Shown here: piece by piece, positions 25,788 to 34,049 of the stretch
Position numbering within the stretch: position 1 is the first letter of the stretch
How the letters are laid out: every line of letters begins with the position of its first letter
Assembly (NCBI RefSeq): GCF_007667425.1
Contig: NZ_VDRC01000002.1
Coordinates: 521,072 to 585,071, forward strand
Reading direction: 5' to 3'
Origin: Microbacterium sp. 1.5R
GTDB taxonomy: Bacteria; Actinomycetota; Actinomycetes; Actinomycetales; Microbacteriaceae
Length of the DNA stretch: 64,000 nucleotides
Notes under the pieces: generated by a model
What the model saw: only the letters and a program-made list of their open reading frames with translations
Told to the model about the DNA's origin: nothing
Databases searched by the model: none
Translations under genes and position numbers: made by a program

Positions 25788-26495
25788 ATGAGCATGCTGA
25801 ACCGTCCGACCGACAGTCGCGACGATGGCGAGATCGTCGCCTCGACCCGCGATTACGAGGGTGCGCAGAAGACCGTCTCCAAGTTGATCGCGCAGGAGGT
25901 GCCGGCCCGCGACATCGCCATCGTCGGGCAGAACGTCCGCACGGTCGAGCGCGTCACCGGCAGGCTCGGCTATGCCGCCGCTGCACGTTCGGGCGCCATC
26001 AACGGCGTGCTCATCGGACTCTTCCTCTCGGCCATCCTCGTTCTCGGCAACCCCGAGGTGCCGATCCAGCTGTTCGTGGGCTTCGTCTTCATCGGCGTCG
26101 CGCTCGGCATGCTGCTGAGCCTCGTGACGTACGCGATCGTCCGTCGGCGCCGCGATTTCGCCAGCGTCACCCAGTTCGCCGCCGATCACTACGAGGTGCG
26201 GGTGCAGGCCACCTCGCTCAGCAAGGCGCGTCAGGTGCTCGGCGCCGTGCGGCCGACGACCGTGCGTCAGCCGGTGGATCTCGACGAGCCGCCGAAGTAC
26301 GGCGAGCGGATCCCCACTGGTGGGCAGCACACCCCGCCGCCCGCCGCTCCGGAAGGTCAGACCGGTGCGCCGGCCGGGCCCGACGCCCCGAGCGGGGAGC
26401 CCGTGGTCCCCCCGCGTCCCGCTGACCCGGCAGCGCCGCCGGTCGAGGCTCCCGAGACGAAGGTGCCCGGCACCCCGAAGCCGGAAGGCGCCTGA
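25788..26495 (+). CDS. General stress protein 17M-like membrane protein
   Basis: A 235-residue protein. The N-terminal 60 residues (VASTRDYEGAQKTVSKLIAQ, ARDIAIVGQNVRTVERVTG) match the general stress protein 17M-like domain. Two membrane helices (INGVLIGLFLSAILVLG and FVFIGVALGMLLSLVTYAIV) follow, then a short soluble part and a disordered Pro/Ala-rich tail of about 60 residues. Function unknown. It is the first gene of a three-gene operon, each gene starting in or at the previous stop codon. Confidence 0.82.
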   Translation: MSMLNRPTDSRDDGEIVASTRDYEGAQKTVSKLIAQEVPARDIAIVGQNVRTVERVTGRLGYAAAARSGAINGVLIGLFLSAILVLGNPEVPIQLFVGFVFIGVALGMLLSLVTYAIVRRRRDFASVTQFAADHYEVRVQATSLSKARQVLGAVRPTTVRQPVDLDEPPKYGERIPTGGQHTPPPAAPEGQTGAPAGPDAPSGEPVVPPRPADPAAPPVEAPETKVPGTPKPEGA

Positions 26496-27160
26496 TGAGC
26501 ACGAACGACCCGCAGGGGCAGGGGCTGCAGCCGGAGTTCCCGCAACCGCAGCAGCCGCAGCAGCCGCAGCAGCCGCAGTACGGGCGGCCGCCGCAGTACG
26601 GGCAGCCGCCGCAGTACGGGCAGCCGCCGCAGAACGGGCAGCCGCCGCAGCAGTATGGGCAGCAGCCGCAGTATGGGCAGCAGCCGCCGCAGTACGGGCA
26701 GCCGCCGCAGTTCGGGTATCCCGCTCCGCCCGCCGGTTACCCGGCCGGTGCATACCCGATCGCCGCTCCGCCGAAGGGTCTGCTGCCCTGGGCGCTGGGT
26801 CTCCTCATCCTCATCCCGTTCCCGTTCGTCGGCGGCATCGCCTCGGGCGTCGCCATGGCTGTGAGCGGCGGCGCATCTCGTCGAGCCGGGGGAGTCGCGC
26901 GGGAGAACGCCCGCCAGGCCCTCAACTGGGGACTCACCTATCTGCTCGTCTCGACGGTGCTGCTCATCTCGCACTTCGTACTGCTGTTCGTGCTGTCGTC
27001 GAACGGGCCGATCTCGGGGTTCTTCCCCTTCGGCACCGTCATCCTGCTGTACATCGCGGTGGGCATCCTGCACCTCGTGGTCGTGATCGTCGGGATGGTG
27101 CGCGCGTCAGCCGGCAAGGTCATGCGCGTGCCGTTCGCCATCCCGTACCTCCGCCCCTGA
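26495..27160 (+). CDS. DUF4870 membrane protein with Pro/Gln/Tyr repeat N-terminus
   Basis: A 221-residue protein. The first 90 residues are low-complexity repeats (PQYGQPPQYGQPP type). The C-terminal part has three or four membrane segments with ENARQALNWGLTYLLVSTVL, the signature of DUF4870. The repeat is encoded by imperfect 18-base units and could vary in copy number. Start ATG 26495 shares a base with the previous stop (TGATG). Function unknown. Confidence 0.8.
   Translation: MSTNDPQGQGLQPEFPQPQQPQQPQQPQYGRPPQYGQPPQYGQPPQNGQPPQQYGQQPQYGQQPPQYGQPPQFGYPAPPAGYPAGAYPIAAPPKGLLPWALGLLILIPFPFVGGIASGVAMAVSGGASRRAGGVARENARQALNWGLTYLLVSTVLLISHFVLLFVLSSNGPISGFFPFGTVILLYIAVGILHLVVVIVGMVRASAGKVMRVPFAIPYLRP
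26540..26715 (+). repeat. Short tandem repeats encoding the PQYG-rich N-terminus
   Basis: CAGCCG-type units, then imperfect units around TACGGGCAGCCGCCGCAG (18 bases), in frame inside the DUF4870 gene. Units ending in TATGGGCAGCAG are diverged copies. Confidence 0.8.
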
Positions 27161-27804
27161 TGGCCGACGTCCGGGTCCCTCTGCCGACGGGGGAGACCAC
27201 GGTGTCCGCCGACTGGTCGGGCGATGGCGACACGGTCGTCGTGATCGCGCATGGGGCGGGAACGGGCAAGGATCATCCGTTCCTCACCGGCTTCGCCGGC
27301 GCGCTGAACGACCTCGGCCTCATGACACTGCGCTTCAACTTCCCGTACGTGGAGCAGGGACGACGGATGCCGGGACCCGCCGCGCATGCGATCGCGACGT
27401 GGGAGGCGGTCGTCGAGGCAGTCCGCGAGCAGCATCCGGGTGGGGCGGTGTGGGCGGTGGGCAAGTCCTACGGCGGTCGGATGGCGTCGATGGCCGTGGC
27501 CCAGGGGCTCGCCGTCGACGGGCTCGCCTACCTCGGCTACCCGTTGCACGCGCCGGGGAAGCCGGAGAAGCCTCGAGCGGAGCACCTTCCGGCGATCGCG
27601 GTGCCGCAGCTGTTCGTGGAGGGGACCAACGACCCGTTCATCCAGCCTCGTTCGCAGTTCGAGGAGGTGGTGGCGACCTGCCGCGACGCCCGCGTGGCGT
27701 GGATCGAGGGCGGAGGGCACACCTTCGAGGTCAAGGGCCGCAAGCGACCGGCTGACGAGATCGGGGCCTCGCTCGCTCCGGTCGTCGCCGACTTCATCCG
27801 CTGA
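27160..27804 (+). CDS. Alpha/beta hydrolase (KANL3/Tex30-like)
   Basis: A 214-residue hydrolase. AHGAGTGKDHPFL supplies the oxyanion-hole region, VGKSYGGRMAS holds the nucleophile Ser (G-x-S-x-G), GTNDPFI the Asp and GGGHTFE the His, so the triad is complete. The N-terminal LRFNFPYVEQGRRMPGPA is typical of the small KANL3/Tex30-like family of unknown substrate. ATG at 27160 shares a base with the previous stop (TGATG), so it is translated with the DUF4870 gene. Confidence 0.82.
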   Translation: MADVRVPLPTGETTVSADWSGDGDTVVVIAHGAGTGKDHPFLTGFAGALNDLGLMTLRFNFPYVEQGRRMPGPAAHAIATWEAVVEAVREQHPGGAVWAVGKSYGGRMASMAVAQGLAVDGLAYLGYPLHAPGKPEKPRAEHLPAIAVPQLFVEGTNDPFIQPRSQFEEVVATCRDARVAWIEGGGHTFEVKGRKRPADEIGASLAPVVADFIR

Positions 27805-27817
27805 CCTCCGTCCGACC

Positions 27818-27928
27818 AGGGGCATGCGCCGAGATCGGACGCGGTCGCCCAGATCAGGGGCATGCGCCGAGATCAGGAGGTTCTCGCAGAAACCCTCCTG
27901 ATCTCGGCACAGCGTCCTGATCTCGGCG
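27818..27928. repeat. Array of GATCAGG/CCTGATC-type motifs between convergent genes
   Basis: AGGGGCATGCGCCGAGATC occurs twice as a direct repeat (27818-27836 and 27856-27874). Inverted copies of its end, CCTGATCTCGGC, occur at 27897-27908 and 27916-27927. The array fills the gap between the hydrolase and pepP. It may be a REP-like intergenic element. Confidence 0.6.
27866..27908. terminator. Bidirectional terminator within the repeat array
   Basis: Perfect 15-bp stem, arms 27866-27880 and 27894-27908 (GCCGAGATCAGGAGG), 13-base loop, between convergent genes. Confidence 0.7.
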
Positions 27929-27945
27929 CGGCGACGGCGACGGCG

Positions 27946-29367
27946 TCAGGCCTGCACGCGGGCGATCCAGGCCTCGACCTCGTCGGCGGTGCGGGGGATG
28001 CCTGCCGAGAGGTTCACGGGTCCGTCCTCGGTCATGAGGATGTCGTCTTCGATGCGCACACCGATGCCGCGGTACTCGACCGGCACCGTGAGGTCGTCGA
28101 TCTGGAAGTACAGTCCCGGCTCGATCGTGAACACCATGCCCGGGGCGAGGATGCCGTCGTAGTACATCTCGCGACGCGCCTGGGCGCAGTCGTGGACGTC
28201 GATGCCGAGGTGGTGCGAGGTGCCGTGCACCATGTAGCGGCGGTGCTGGCCGCCGGCATCCGCGTCGAGGGCCTCCTCGGCCGTGACCGGCAGCAGCCCC
28301 CACTCGGCGACCCGGGTGGCGATCACCTGCATGGCGGCGGCATGCACCTCGCGGAACCGCACACCGATACGGGCTGCGGCGAATGCGGCGTCGGCGGCTT
28401 CGCGCACGGTCTCGTAGACGCGGCGCTGCACGTCGGTGAACGTGCCGGAGACGGGGAGGGTGCGCGTGATGTCGGCCGTGTAGAGGCTGTCGGCCTCGAC
28501 GCCGGCGTCGACGAGGATGAGGTCGCCGGGCACGACGGTGCCGTCGTTGCGGGTCCAGTGCAGGTAGCAGGCGTGCGGGCCGGATGCCGCGATCGTGTCG
28601 TAGCCCTCGCCGTTGCCGTCCTCCCGCGCGCGGCGGTGGAAGACGCCCTCGACGACGCGCTCGCCGCGGGCGTGCGCGATCGCGTCGGGGAGGGCGCGGA
28701 TGATGTCGTCGAAGCCCTGCGCGGTGATGTCGACGACGCGGCGCATCTCGGCGATCTCGTACTCGTCCTTCACGAGCCGCAGCTCGGAGACCACGCGGGT
28801 GAGGTCTTCCGACTCGTCGAGCAGGAGTGCTCCGTCGGCCTCGGCGTATTCGTCGAGGTGGGCGGTGGCGATGTCGAGGTCGGCGGCGACGCCGGCGAGA
28901 GACGGGCGCGGTCCGATCCAGAACTCGCCGACCGTGGCATCCGCATAGAACTCGGTGGTGGTGCGGTCGGCGCGCTCGCGGAAGTACAGCGTGACGTCGT
29001 GGCCGTCTTCGGTCGGCTCGAAGACGAGCACCGAGTCGGGCTCCGAGTCGGCGGCCCAGCCCGTCAGGTGCGCGAACGCGGAGTGCGCGCGGAACGGGTA
29101 GTCGGTGTCGTTGCTGCGCTGCTTGAGCGACCCGGCAGGGATCACGAGGCGCTTGCCGGGGAAGGCGGCAGACACCACCGCACGGCGCGCGGCGGCGAAG
29201 GACGCCTGCGGGCGGGCCGTCGGAAGGGACTCAGGGCGGTCCGCCCAACCGCTCGAGATCGTGTCGAGGAAGCCACGGGGGAAAGGCTGCTTGCGGTTGG
29301 TGGTGCTGTTCTCGACCGGTGTCTCGACGGCGGGCTCTGCGATCGTGTCGCGCTCTGCGGTGCTCAT
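27946..29367 (-). CDS. pepP: Xaa-Pro aminopeptidase (aminopeptidase P)
   Basis: A 473-residue M24B dimanganese peptidase that removes N-terminal residues preceding proline. The C-terminal pita-bread domain has all ligands: two Asp in LVDAGVEADSLYTADITRT, His in HGTSHHLGIDVHD, Glu in FTIEPGLYF and Glu in GVRIEDDILMT. The N-terminal creatinase-like domain (residues about 50-200, YPFRAHSAFAHLTGW) is typical. ATG 29367 has GGAGGG directly in front and a CAGACT box 6 bases upstream, so a leaderless start is possible. Confidence 0.93.
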   Translation of the reverse strand: MSTAERDTIAEPAVETPVENSTTNRKQPFPRGFLDTISSGWADRPESLPTARPQASFAAARRAVVSAAFPGKRLVIPAGSLKQRSNDTDYPFRAHSAFAHLTGWAADSEPDSVLVFEPTEDGHDVTLYFRERADRTTTEFYADATVGEFWIGPRPSLAGVAADLDIATAHLDEYAEADGALLLDESEDLTRVVSELRLVKDEYEIAEMRRVVDITAQGFDDIIRALPDAIAHARGERVVEGVFHRRAREDGNGEGYDTIAASGPHACYLHWTRNDGTVVPGDLILVDAGVEADSLYTADITRTLPVSGTFTDVQRRVYETVREAADAAFAAARIGVRFREVHAAAMQVIATRVAEWGLLPVTAEEALDADAGGQHRRYMVHGTSHHLGIDVHDCAQARREMYYDGILAPGMVFTIEPGLYFQIDDLTVPVEYRGIGVRIEDDILMTEDGPVNLSAGIPRTADEVEAWIARVQA

Positions 29368-29401
29368 CCCTCCAGTCTGTCACCTGACCGGCGGCGGGAT
29401 G

Positions 29402-30424
29402 TCAGCCGGCGGGCTCCAGCTGCACCACGAGACCGCGGTGGTCGCTGCCGCCGGCGTCGTCGATCACGACCGATCCCGTCGGCGTCCAGTTCGGGGAGGC
29501 CATGACGTGATCGATCGGTGCGCTCAGCAGCGCGGGGAGCGAACTCGGCCAGGTGCCTCCGAGTCCGTTCCCCGTGCGCGAGGCGACGTCGCGGCAGTAG
29601 CCCATGTTGCCCCCCTCGACGCCGAGACCGGCCATGTGGTCGACGGTGGCGTTGAAGTCGCCGGCGAGCACGAAGTCGCCCTCGGGGCACTGGTCGGCGA
29701 TCCAGCGCAAATCGCTGCGCCACTGCTCCATCTCCTCCATCCGAGGGGCGACGGCGTGGACGGCGACGATCGTCGGACCCGTCCCTCCCACCGGCATCAG
29801 CACGGCGCTCGGCACCGAGCCGGTGTTGCTCGATCCGTCCTCCGAGGACTCGATCACCGAGTACTCGCCGAGCTCGGGGGAGACGAGCACGGTGGTGTGC
29901 CATGATTTCGGCCCGTCGACGACGTCCGGCTGGAACTGCACGTGGTGCACCCACATCGGGTGCCCCTGCTCGCGCAGCATCACCGCTATCTGCTCGCCCA
30001 CGGCCTCGGTCGTCTCGGGCAGCGCGACGATATCGGCGCCCTGGTCGAGGATCTGCTGCGCGATCTGCTCGGCGGAGACCGCGTCTCCGGCCGTGTTCCA
30101 GGTGAGCACGCGGATGCTGGTGTCGGTCGCCGCAGGCATCGTGCTTCCCCCGAAGCCGCGGGTCATCCCGACCACGCCCGTCGCGCCGGCGCCGAGCAGT
30201 GCCACGATGAGGACGGATGCCGCGAAGCCGCGCAGCGGCCGCGCGAGGAGCAGCAGGAGAGCCAGCACCGCGACGACGAGGAGGGCGCCGAGGACGAGCC
30301 CGCGAACGGCGACGATCTGCGCGAAGGGCCAGGTCTGCTCGAGGTGGAAGAACTGCGGCCACACGACGACCGCCGTCGCGATCGCGAGCAGCACCGTGAA
30401 CAGGATCCCGAGGAGTCGTAGCAT
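29402..30424 (-). CDS. Membrane-anchored endonuclease/exonuclease/phosphatase family protein
   Basis: A 340-residue protein. Three N-terminal membrane helices (about residues 1-90) precede an extracytoplasmic EEP domain with RVLTWNTAGD, ALPETTE (catalytic Glu), LAGDFNAT and GSDHRGL (catalytic His). Actinobacterial members of this layout are common and their substrate (nucleic acid or phospholipid headgroup) is not known. A TAGGCT box 7 bases before ATG 30424 predicts a leaderless mRNA. Confidence 0.83.
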   Translation of the reverse strand: MLRLLGILFTVLLAIATAVVVWPQFFHLEQTWPFAQIVAVRGLVLGALLVVAVLALLLLLARPLRGFAASVLIVALLGAGATGVVGMTRGFGGSTMPAATDTSIRVLTWNTAGDAVSAEQIAQQILDQGADIVALPETTEAVGEQIAVMLREQGHPMWVHHVQFQPDVVDGPKSWHTTVLVSPELGEYSVIESSEDGSSNTGSVPSAVLMPVGGTGPTIVAVHAVAPRMEEMEQWRSDLRWIADQCPEGDFVLAGDFNATVDHMAGLGVEGGNMGYCRDVASRTGNGLGGTWPSSLPALLSAPIDHVMASPNWTPTGSVVIDDAGGSDHRGLVVQLEPAG

Positions 30425-30507
30425 CGCGACCAGCCTAGGAGCGGTCGCTGTGAAGTCCCTGCCGCGTGCGCGCGTCTCGGGGCCTCGGCGCTGGGTACGC
30501 TCGGAGG

Positions 30508-31380
30508 ATGGCCGTTCGCTCCTCCCGCTTCGCTGGTCCCGCAGACCTGCACCTGCATTCCAACCACTCGGACGGCACGGAGTCGCCCGCCACGGTCATG
30601 CGGCAGGCGCACGCGCACGGAGTGCGGACCGCGGCCCTCACCGACCACGACCGCACGACGGGGTGGGACGAGGCCGGGGCCGCCGCCGTCGACCTGGGGA
30701 TGACCTTCCTTCCCGGCATGGAGCTCTCGGCGAAGCACGAATGGCGCAGCGTGCACGTGCTGGGCTACCTCTTCGACCCCGCCCACGAAGGGCTCGTGGC
30801 CGAGACCGAGCGCATCCGGGGGGACCGCATCGGACGAGCGGAGCGGATCGTCCGCAGCATCGGGCGCGACTACGACCTGCGCTGGGAGGATGTGGTGGCC
30901 CAGACGACTCCGGATGCCACGGTCGGCCGCCCGCACATCGCCGACGCGCTCGTCGCTCGGGGCATCGTCCGCGACCGCACCGAGGCCTTCGACGGGATCC
31001 TGCACCCACGCGAGGGGTACTACGAGCCGCACTACGCGCCGGATCCGCTCACGGCGGTGCGACTCATCCTCGAGGCCGGTGGCGTCGCGATCATCGCGCA
31101 TCCGGTCACGGCGGGGCGGGATCGGATGATGCCGGTCGCTTTCATCGAGCGACTGATCGACGCGGGACTCGGCGGCTTCGAGATCGATCACCGCGAGAAC
31201 ACCGAAGACGGCAAGCGCACATTGCGGCGGATCGCCGCCGCTCACGACCTGATCGTCACCGGCTCCAGCGACTATCACGGAACGGGCAAGCCGAATCTTC
31301 CGGGGGAGAACACGACATCCGACGACATGGTCGCCCGACTGATCGACCGCGCCACCGGGTCTACGCCGCGGCTTCCCTGA
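30508..31380 (+). CDS. PHP-domain phosphoesterase (nucleoside-3',5'-bisphosphate or RNase AM-like)
   Basis: A 290-residue metal-dependent phosphoesterase. The PHP motifs are present in order: DLHLHSNHSDG, TDHDRT, GMELSAKHE, IIAHPVT and SSDYHGTG. It resembles the TrpH/YciV group that cleaves 3',5'-nucleoside bisphosphates or trims RNA 5' ends. The family level is secure, the substrate inferred. ATG 30508 is 6 bases after a TACGCT box (30496-30501), with GGAGG in the gap. Confidence 0.87.
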   Translation: MAVRSSRFAGPADLHLHSNHSDGTESPATVMRQAHAHGVRTAALTDHDRTTGWDEAGAAAVDLGMTFLPGMELSAKHEWRSVHVLGYLFDPAHEGLVAETERIRGDRIGRAERIVRSIGRDYDLRWEDVVAQTTPDATVGRPHIADALVARGIVRDRTEAFDGILHPREGYYEPHYAPDPLTAVRLILEAGGVAIIAHPVTAGRDRMMPVAFIERLIDAGLGGFEIDHRENTEDGKRTLRRIAAAHDLIVTGSSDYHGTGKPNLPGENTTSDDMVARLIDRATGSTPRLP

Positions 31381-31447
31381 CGACCGACCGGGCGGTCCCG
31401 GCGTCTCTCACGGCCAACTGTCGAGGAGCGCGGATACGCTTCCCGGC

Positions 31448-32455
31448 ATGCAGAGAGCGACCCCCCTCGAGCAGCGGATCGACGCGTTCGCCCACCGCAT
31501 CCTCCTCGGCGCCTCCGACCGCGGCGTCCGCGCCGGACTCGTCGAGTTCGCCGTGTTCGTGCTCAAGCAGGCGTGGGCATGCGTGTTCGGGGCGCTGCTG
31601 CTGGTCGTGATCGTCGCGGCGCGGCTCTGGTACCCCGACGACGCCGCGCTCGCGCGCAACGACGCGCTCACCATCGCCGCCGTGCTCATCCAGATCGGGA
31701 TGCTCGCGTTCCGCCTCGAATCCGGTCGCGAGCTCTGGGTCATCCTGCTCTTCCACCTGACCGGCACGGTCATGGAGCTTTTCAAGACCGACGTCGGCTC
31801 GTGGGCCTATGCCGCAGACGGCATCCTGCGCATCGGCGGCGTTCCCCTGTTCAGCGGCTTCATGTACGCGGCCGTCGGTTCGTACATGGTCAGGGTCTAC
31901 CGCCTCTTCGACCTCGGATTCACCCGCTATCCGTGGCGATGGCTGACGACGCTGCTCGCCGCGGCGATCTACCTCAACTTCTTCACGCACCACTGGTGGT
32001 GGGACGCGCGGTGGCTGCTTCTCGCCGCAGTGGTCATCCTGTGGCTGCCGACCGTCATGCACGCGCGGGTCTGGCGACGCACGGTCCGACTGCCGCTGCT
32101 CGCGGTCTTCGCCGGGGTCGCCCTGTTCATCTATCTCGCCGAGAACATCGGGACCTGGGCGGGGGCGTGGGCGTATCCCGACCAGGTGGTCGAGTGGCAG
32201 CCGGTTTCCCTGAGCAAGCTCAGCTCGTGGTTCCTGCTCATGATCATCTCGGTCGTGATGGTCACGTGGGTCTATCCGCCCCGGTCGCCGGCACGTCGCC
32301 CGGAGACGACGGAGGGGGCGGATGCCGCAGCATCCGCCCCCTCGGAGGTCTTCTCTCGAGAAGCCGCTCAGGCTCCGGCGACCGGTGCCGCTCCGGCGCC
32401 CGAACCGCCGCGGCGGCGACGACGCCGGCGCGCAGGGGCCGGCTTGCCGTCGTGA
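31448..32455 (+). CDS. DUF817 integral membrane protein with anomalous C-terminal extension
   Basis: A 335-residue protein. About 275 residues contain eight or so membrane segments and DUF817-type sequence (ESGRELWVILLFHLTGTVME, GSWAYAADGILRIGGVPLF, AENIGTWAGAWAYPDQ). After WVYPPR (about residue 280) the frame continues for some 55 residues through a strong inverted repeat and into the antisense strand of the DEAD-box gene, giving a low-complexity, Arg-rich tail. The family protein probably ended near residue 280; the stop codon may have been lost. A TACGCT box 7 bases before ATG 31448 predicts a leaderless mRNA. Function unknown. Confidence 0.8.
   Translation: MQRATPLEQRIDAFAHRILLGASDRGVRAGLVEFAVFVLKQAWACVFGALLLVVIVAARLWYPDDAALARNDALTIAAVLIQIGMLAFRLESGRELWVILLFHLTGTVMELFKTDVGSWAYAADGILRIGGVPLFSGFMYAAVGSYMVRVYRLFDLGFTRYPWRWLTTLLAAAIYLNFFTHHWWWDARWLLLAAVVILWLPTVMHARVWRRTVRLPLLAVFAGVALFIYLAENIGTWAGAWAYPDQVVEWQPVSLSKLSSWFLLMIISVVMVTWVYPPRSPARRPETTEGADAAASAPSEVFSREAAQAPATGAAPAPEPPRRRRRRRAGAGLPS
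32312..32343 (-). terminator. Terminator after the second DEAD-box gene, inside the DUF817 frame
   Basis: Perfect 14-bp stem (32312-32325 and 32330-32343, GAGGGGGCGGATGC), loop CGCA. It lies 25 bases past the minus-strand stop but inside the convergent DUF817 reading frame. Confidence 0.75.
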
Positions 32456-33882
32456 TGCTCCTTGCCGGCGCCGTCGTGGGTGCCGGCGCCCTCGGCGCTG
32501 CGGTCGGCGGATGCGGACGAGCCGGCGTCGTCTCCCGAGTTCTCGGTCGCACCCTCGGCGAAGGTCGATCCGACCTGGGCTGATCCGCCACGACGGCGGC
32601 GTCGACGACGCGTGCCGCCCTCCGCGGTACCGTCGGCCGCGGCGTCGGCGGCCCGCTCCGGGCGCGGGGTGCGTGCCGGCTTCTCGACCTTCGGGGCTGA
32701 GACGAGGCGGCCCTTCGTACCCTCGGGGATGTCGAGGTCGGTGTAGAGGTGCGGGCTCGAGGAGTACGTCTCGGTCGGCTCGGGCTGGCCGAACTCGAGC
32801 GCGCGGTTGATGAGGGCCCACTTGTGCAGGTCCTCCCAGTCGACGAAGGTGACGGCGATGCCCGTCTTGCCCGCGCGACCGGTGCGACCGGCGCGGTGCA
32901 GGTACGTCTTCTCCTCGTCGGGGATCGTGTGGTTGATCACGTGCGTCACGTCGTCGACGTCGATCCCTCGGGCGGCGACATCGGTCGCGACGAGAACGTC
33001 CTTCTTGCCGGCCTTGAACGCGGCCATCGACCGCTCGCGCTGGTCCTGCCCCATGTCTCCGTGCACGCCGCCGACGTTGAAGCCGCGGTCGCCGAGCTCG
33101 TCGACGAGGCGCTGCGCCGCGCGCTTCGTCCGCGTGAAGATCACGGTCTTGCCGCGTCCCTCCGCCTGCAGGATGCGGGCGATGACCTCGTCCTTGTCGA
33201 GCGAGTGGGCGCGGTAGACGAGGTGCTTGATGTTGGCCTGCGTCAGACCCTCGTCGGGGTCGTTCGCACGGATGTGGATCGGGTTGGTCATGAAGCGCCG
33301 AGCCAGCGCGACGATCGGACCGGGCATGGTCGCCGAGAAGAGCTGCGTGTGACGGACGGCCGGCACCTTCTGGAAGATCTTCTCGATGTCGGCGAGGAAG
33401 CCGAGGTCGAGCATCTTGTCCGCCTCGTCGAGCACGACCTCAGTGGCGTTCGACAGGTCGAGAAGGCGCTGTCCGGCGAGGTCGATGAGGCGACCCGGGG
33501 TGCCGACGACGATCTGCGCACCGGCCTTCAGCTGGTCGATCTGGCCCTCGTAGGCCTTGCCGCCGTAGATCGCGACGACGCTCGTGGAGCGGTTGCTGGT
33601 GAGCAGGTCGATGTCTTCGTACACCTGCACGGCGAGCTCGCGGGTCGGGACGACGATGAGCGCCTTGACGCCGTGCTCGGGGTCCTTGCCCAGACGCTGC
33701 ACCACGGGGATGCCGAAGCCGAAGGTCTTGCCGGTACCCGTCTTGGCCTGACCGATGATGTCCTGGCCCGGGAGGCCGAGGGGGATGGTCTGCTCCTGGA
33801 TGGGGAAGGCGTCGACGATGCCCTTGGCGGCGAGTGCGTCGACGATGTCCTGATCGATTCCGAGATCAGCGAAGGTAGTCAA
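32368..33882 (-). CDS. rhlE: DEAD-box RNA helicase (RhlE-like)
   Basis: A 504-residue helicase. Q motif DAFPIQEQTIPLGL, Walker A AKTGTGKT, VPTRELA, GTPGRLIDL, DEAD in VVLDEADKMLD, LFSATMP, IFTRTKRAAQR, ATDVAARGIDVDD and HRAGRTGRAG are all present. The C-terminal tail (about residues 400-504) is disordered and has two RRRRRRR-type basic clusters. It differs from the first DEAD-box protein of the window in tail and motifs (HRAGRTGRAG rather than HRSGRTARAG), so the two are paralogues. The neighbouring ferritin-like gene and DUF3107 match the mycobacterial rhlE locus (recalled as Rv3211). Confidence 0.93.
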   Translation of the reverse strand: MTTFADLGIDQDIVDALAAKGIVDAFPIQEQTIPLGLPGQDIIGQAKTGTGKTFGFGIPVVQRLGKDPEHGVKALIVVPTRELAVQVYEDIDLLTSNRSTSVVAIYGGKAYEGQIDQLKAGAQIVVGTPGRLIDLAGQRLLDLSNATEVVLDEADKMLDLGFLADIEKIFQKVPAVRHTQLFSATMPGPIVALARRFMTNPIHIRANDPDEGLTQANIKHLVYRAHSLDKDEVIARILQAEGRGKTVIFTRTKRAAQRLVDELGDRGFNVGGVHGDMGQDQRERSMAAFKAGKKDVLVATDVAARGIDVDDVTHVINHTIPDEEKTYLHRAGRTGRAGKTGIAVTFVDWEDLHKWALINRALEFGQPEPTETYSSSPHLYTDLDIPEGTKGRLVSAPKVEKPARTPRPERAADAAADGTAEGGTRRRRRRRGGSAQVGSTFAEGATENSGDDAGSSASADRSAEGAGTHDGAGKEHHDGKPAPARRRRRRRGGSGAGAAPVAGA

Positions 33883-34037
33883 TGTTCAGATGCCTGTCCG
33901 GCGACCTGCGAGGATCGCCACGTTTCACGGATCCACGCCGTCTCATGTGCCACAGGCGCGGGCCCCGCTCCGACGGCGGGGACGGGTACAGCCTACCCGA
34001 GGGGGTGCGAACGCCTCGGAGCGACCGCTCGTCCGAG

Positions 34038-34043
34038 TATTGT
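34038..34043 (+). promoter_or_regulatory. -10 box of leaderless promoter for the ferritin-like gene
   Basis: TATTGT, 6 bases before GTG 34050. Confidence 0.45.
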
Positions 34044-34049
34044 GAACCC

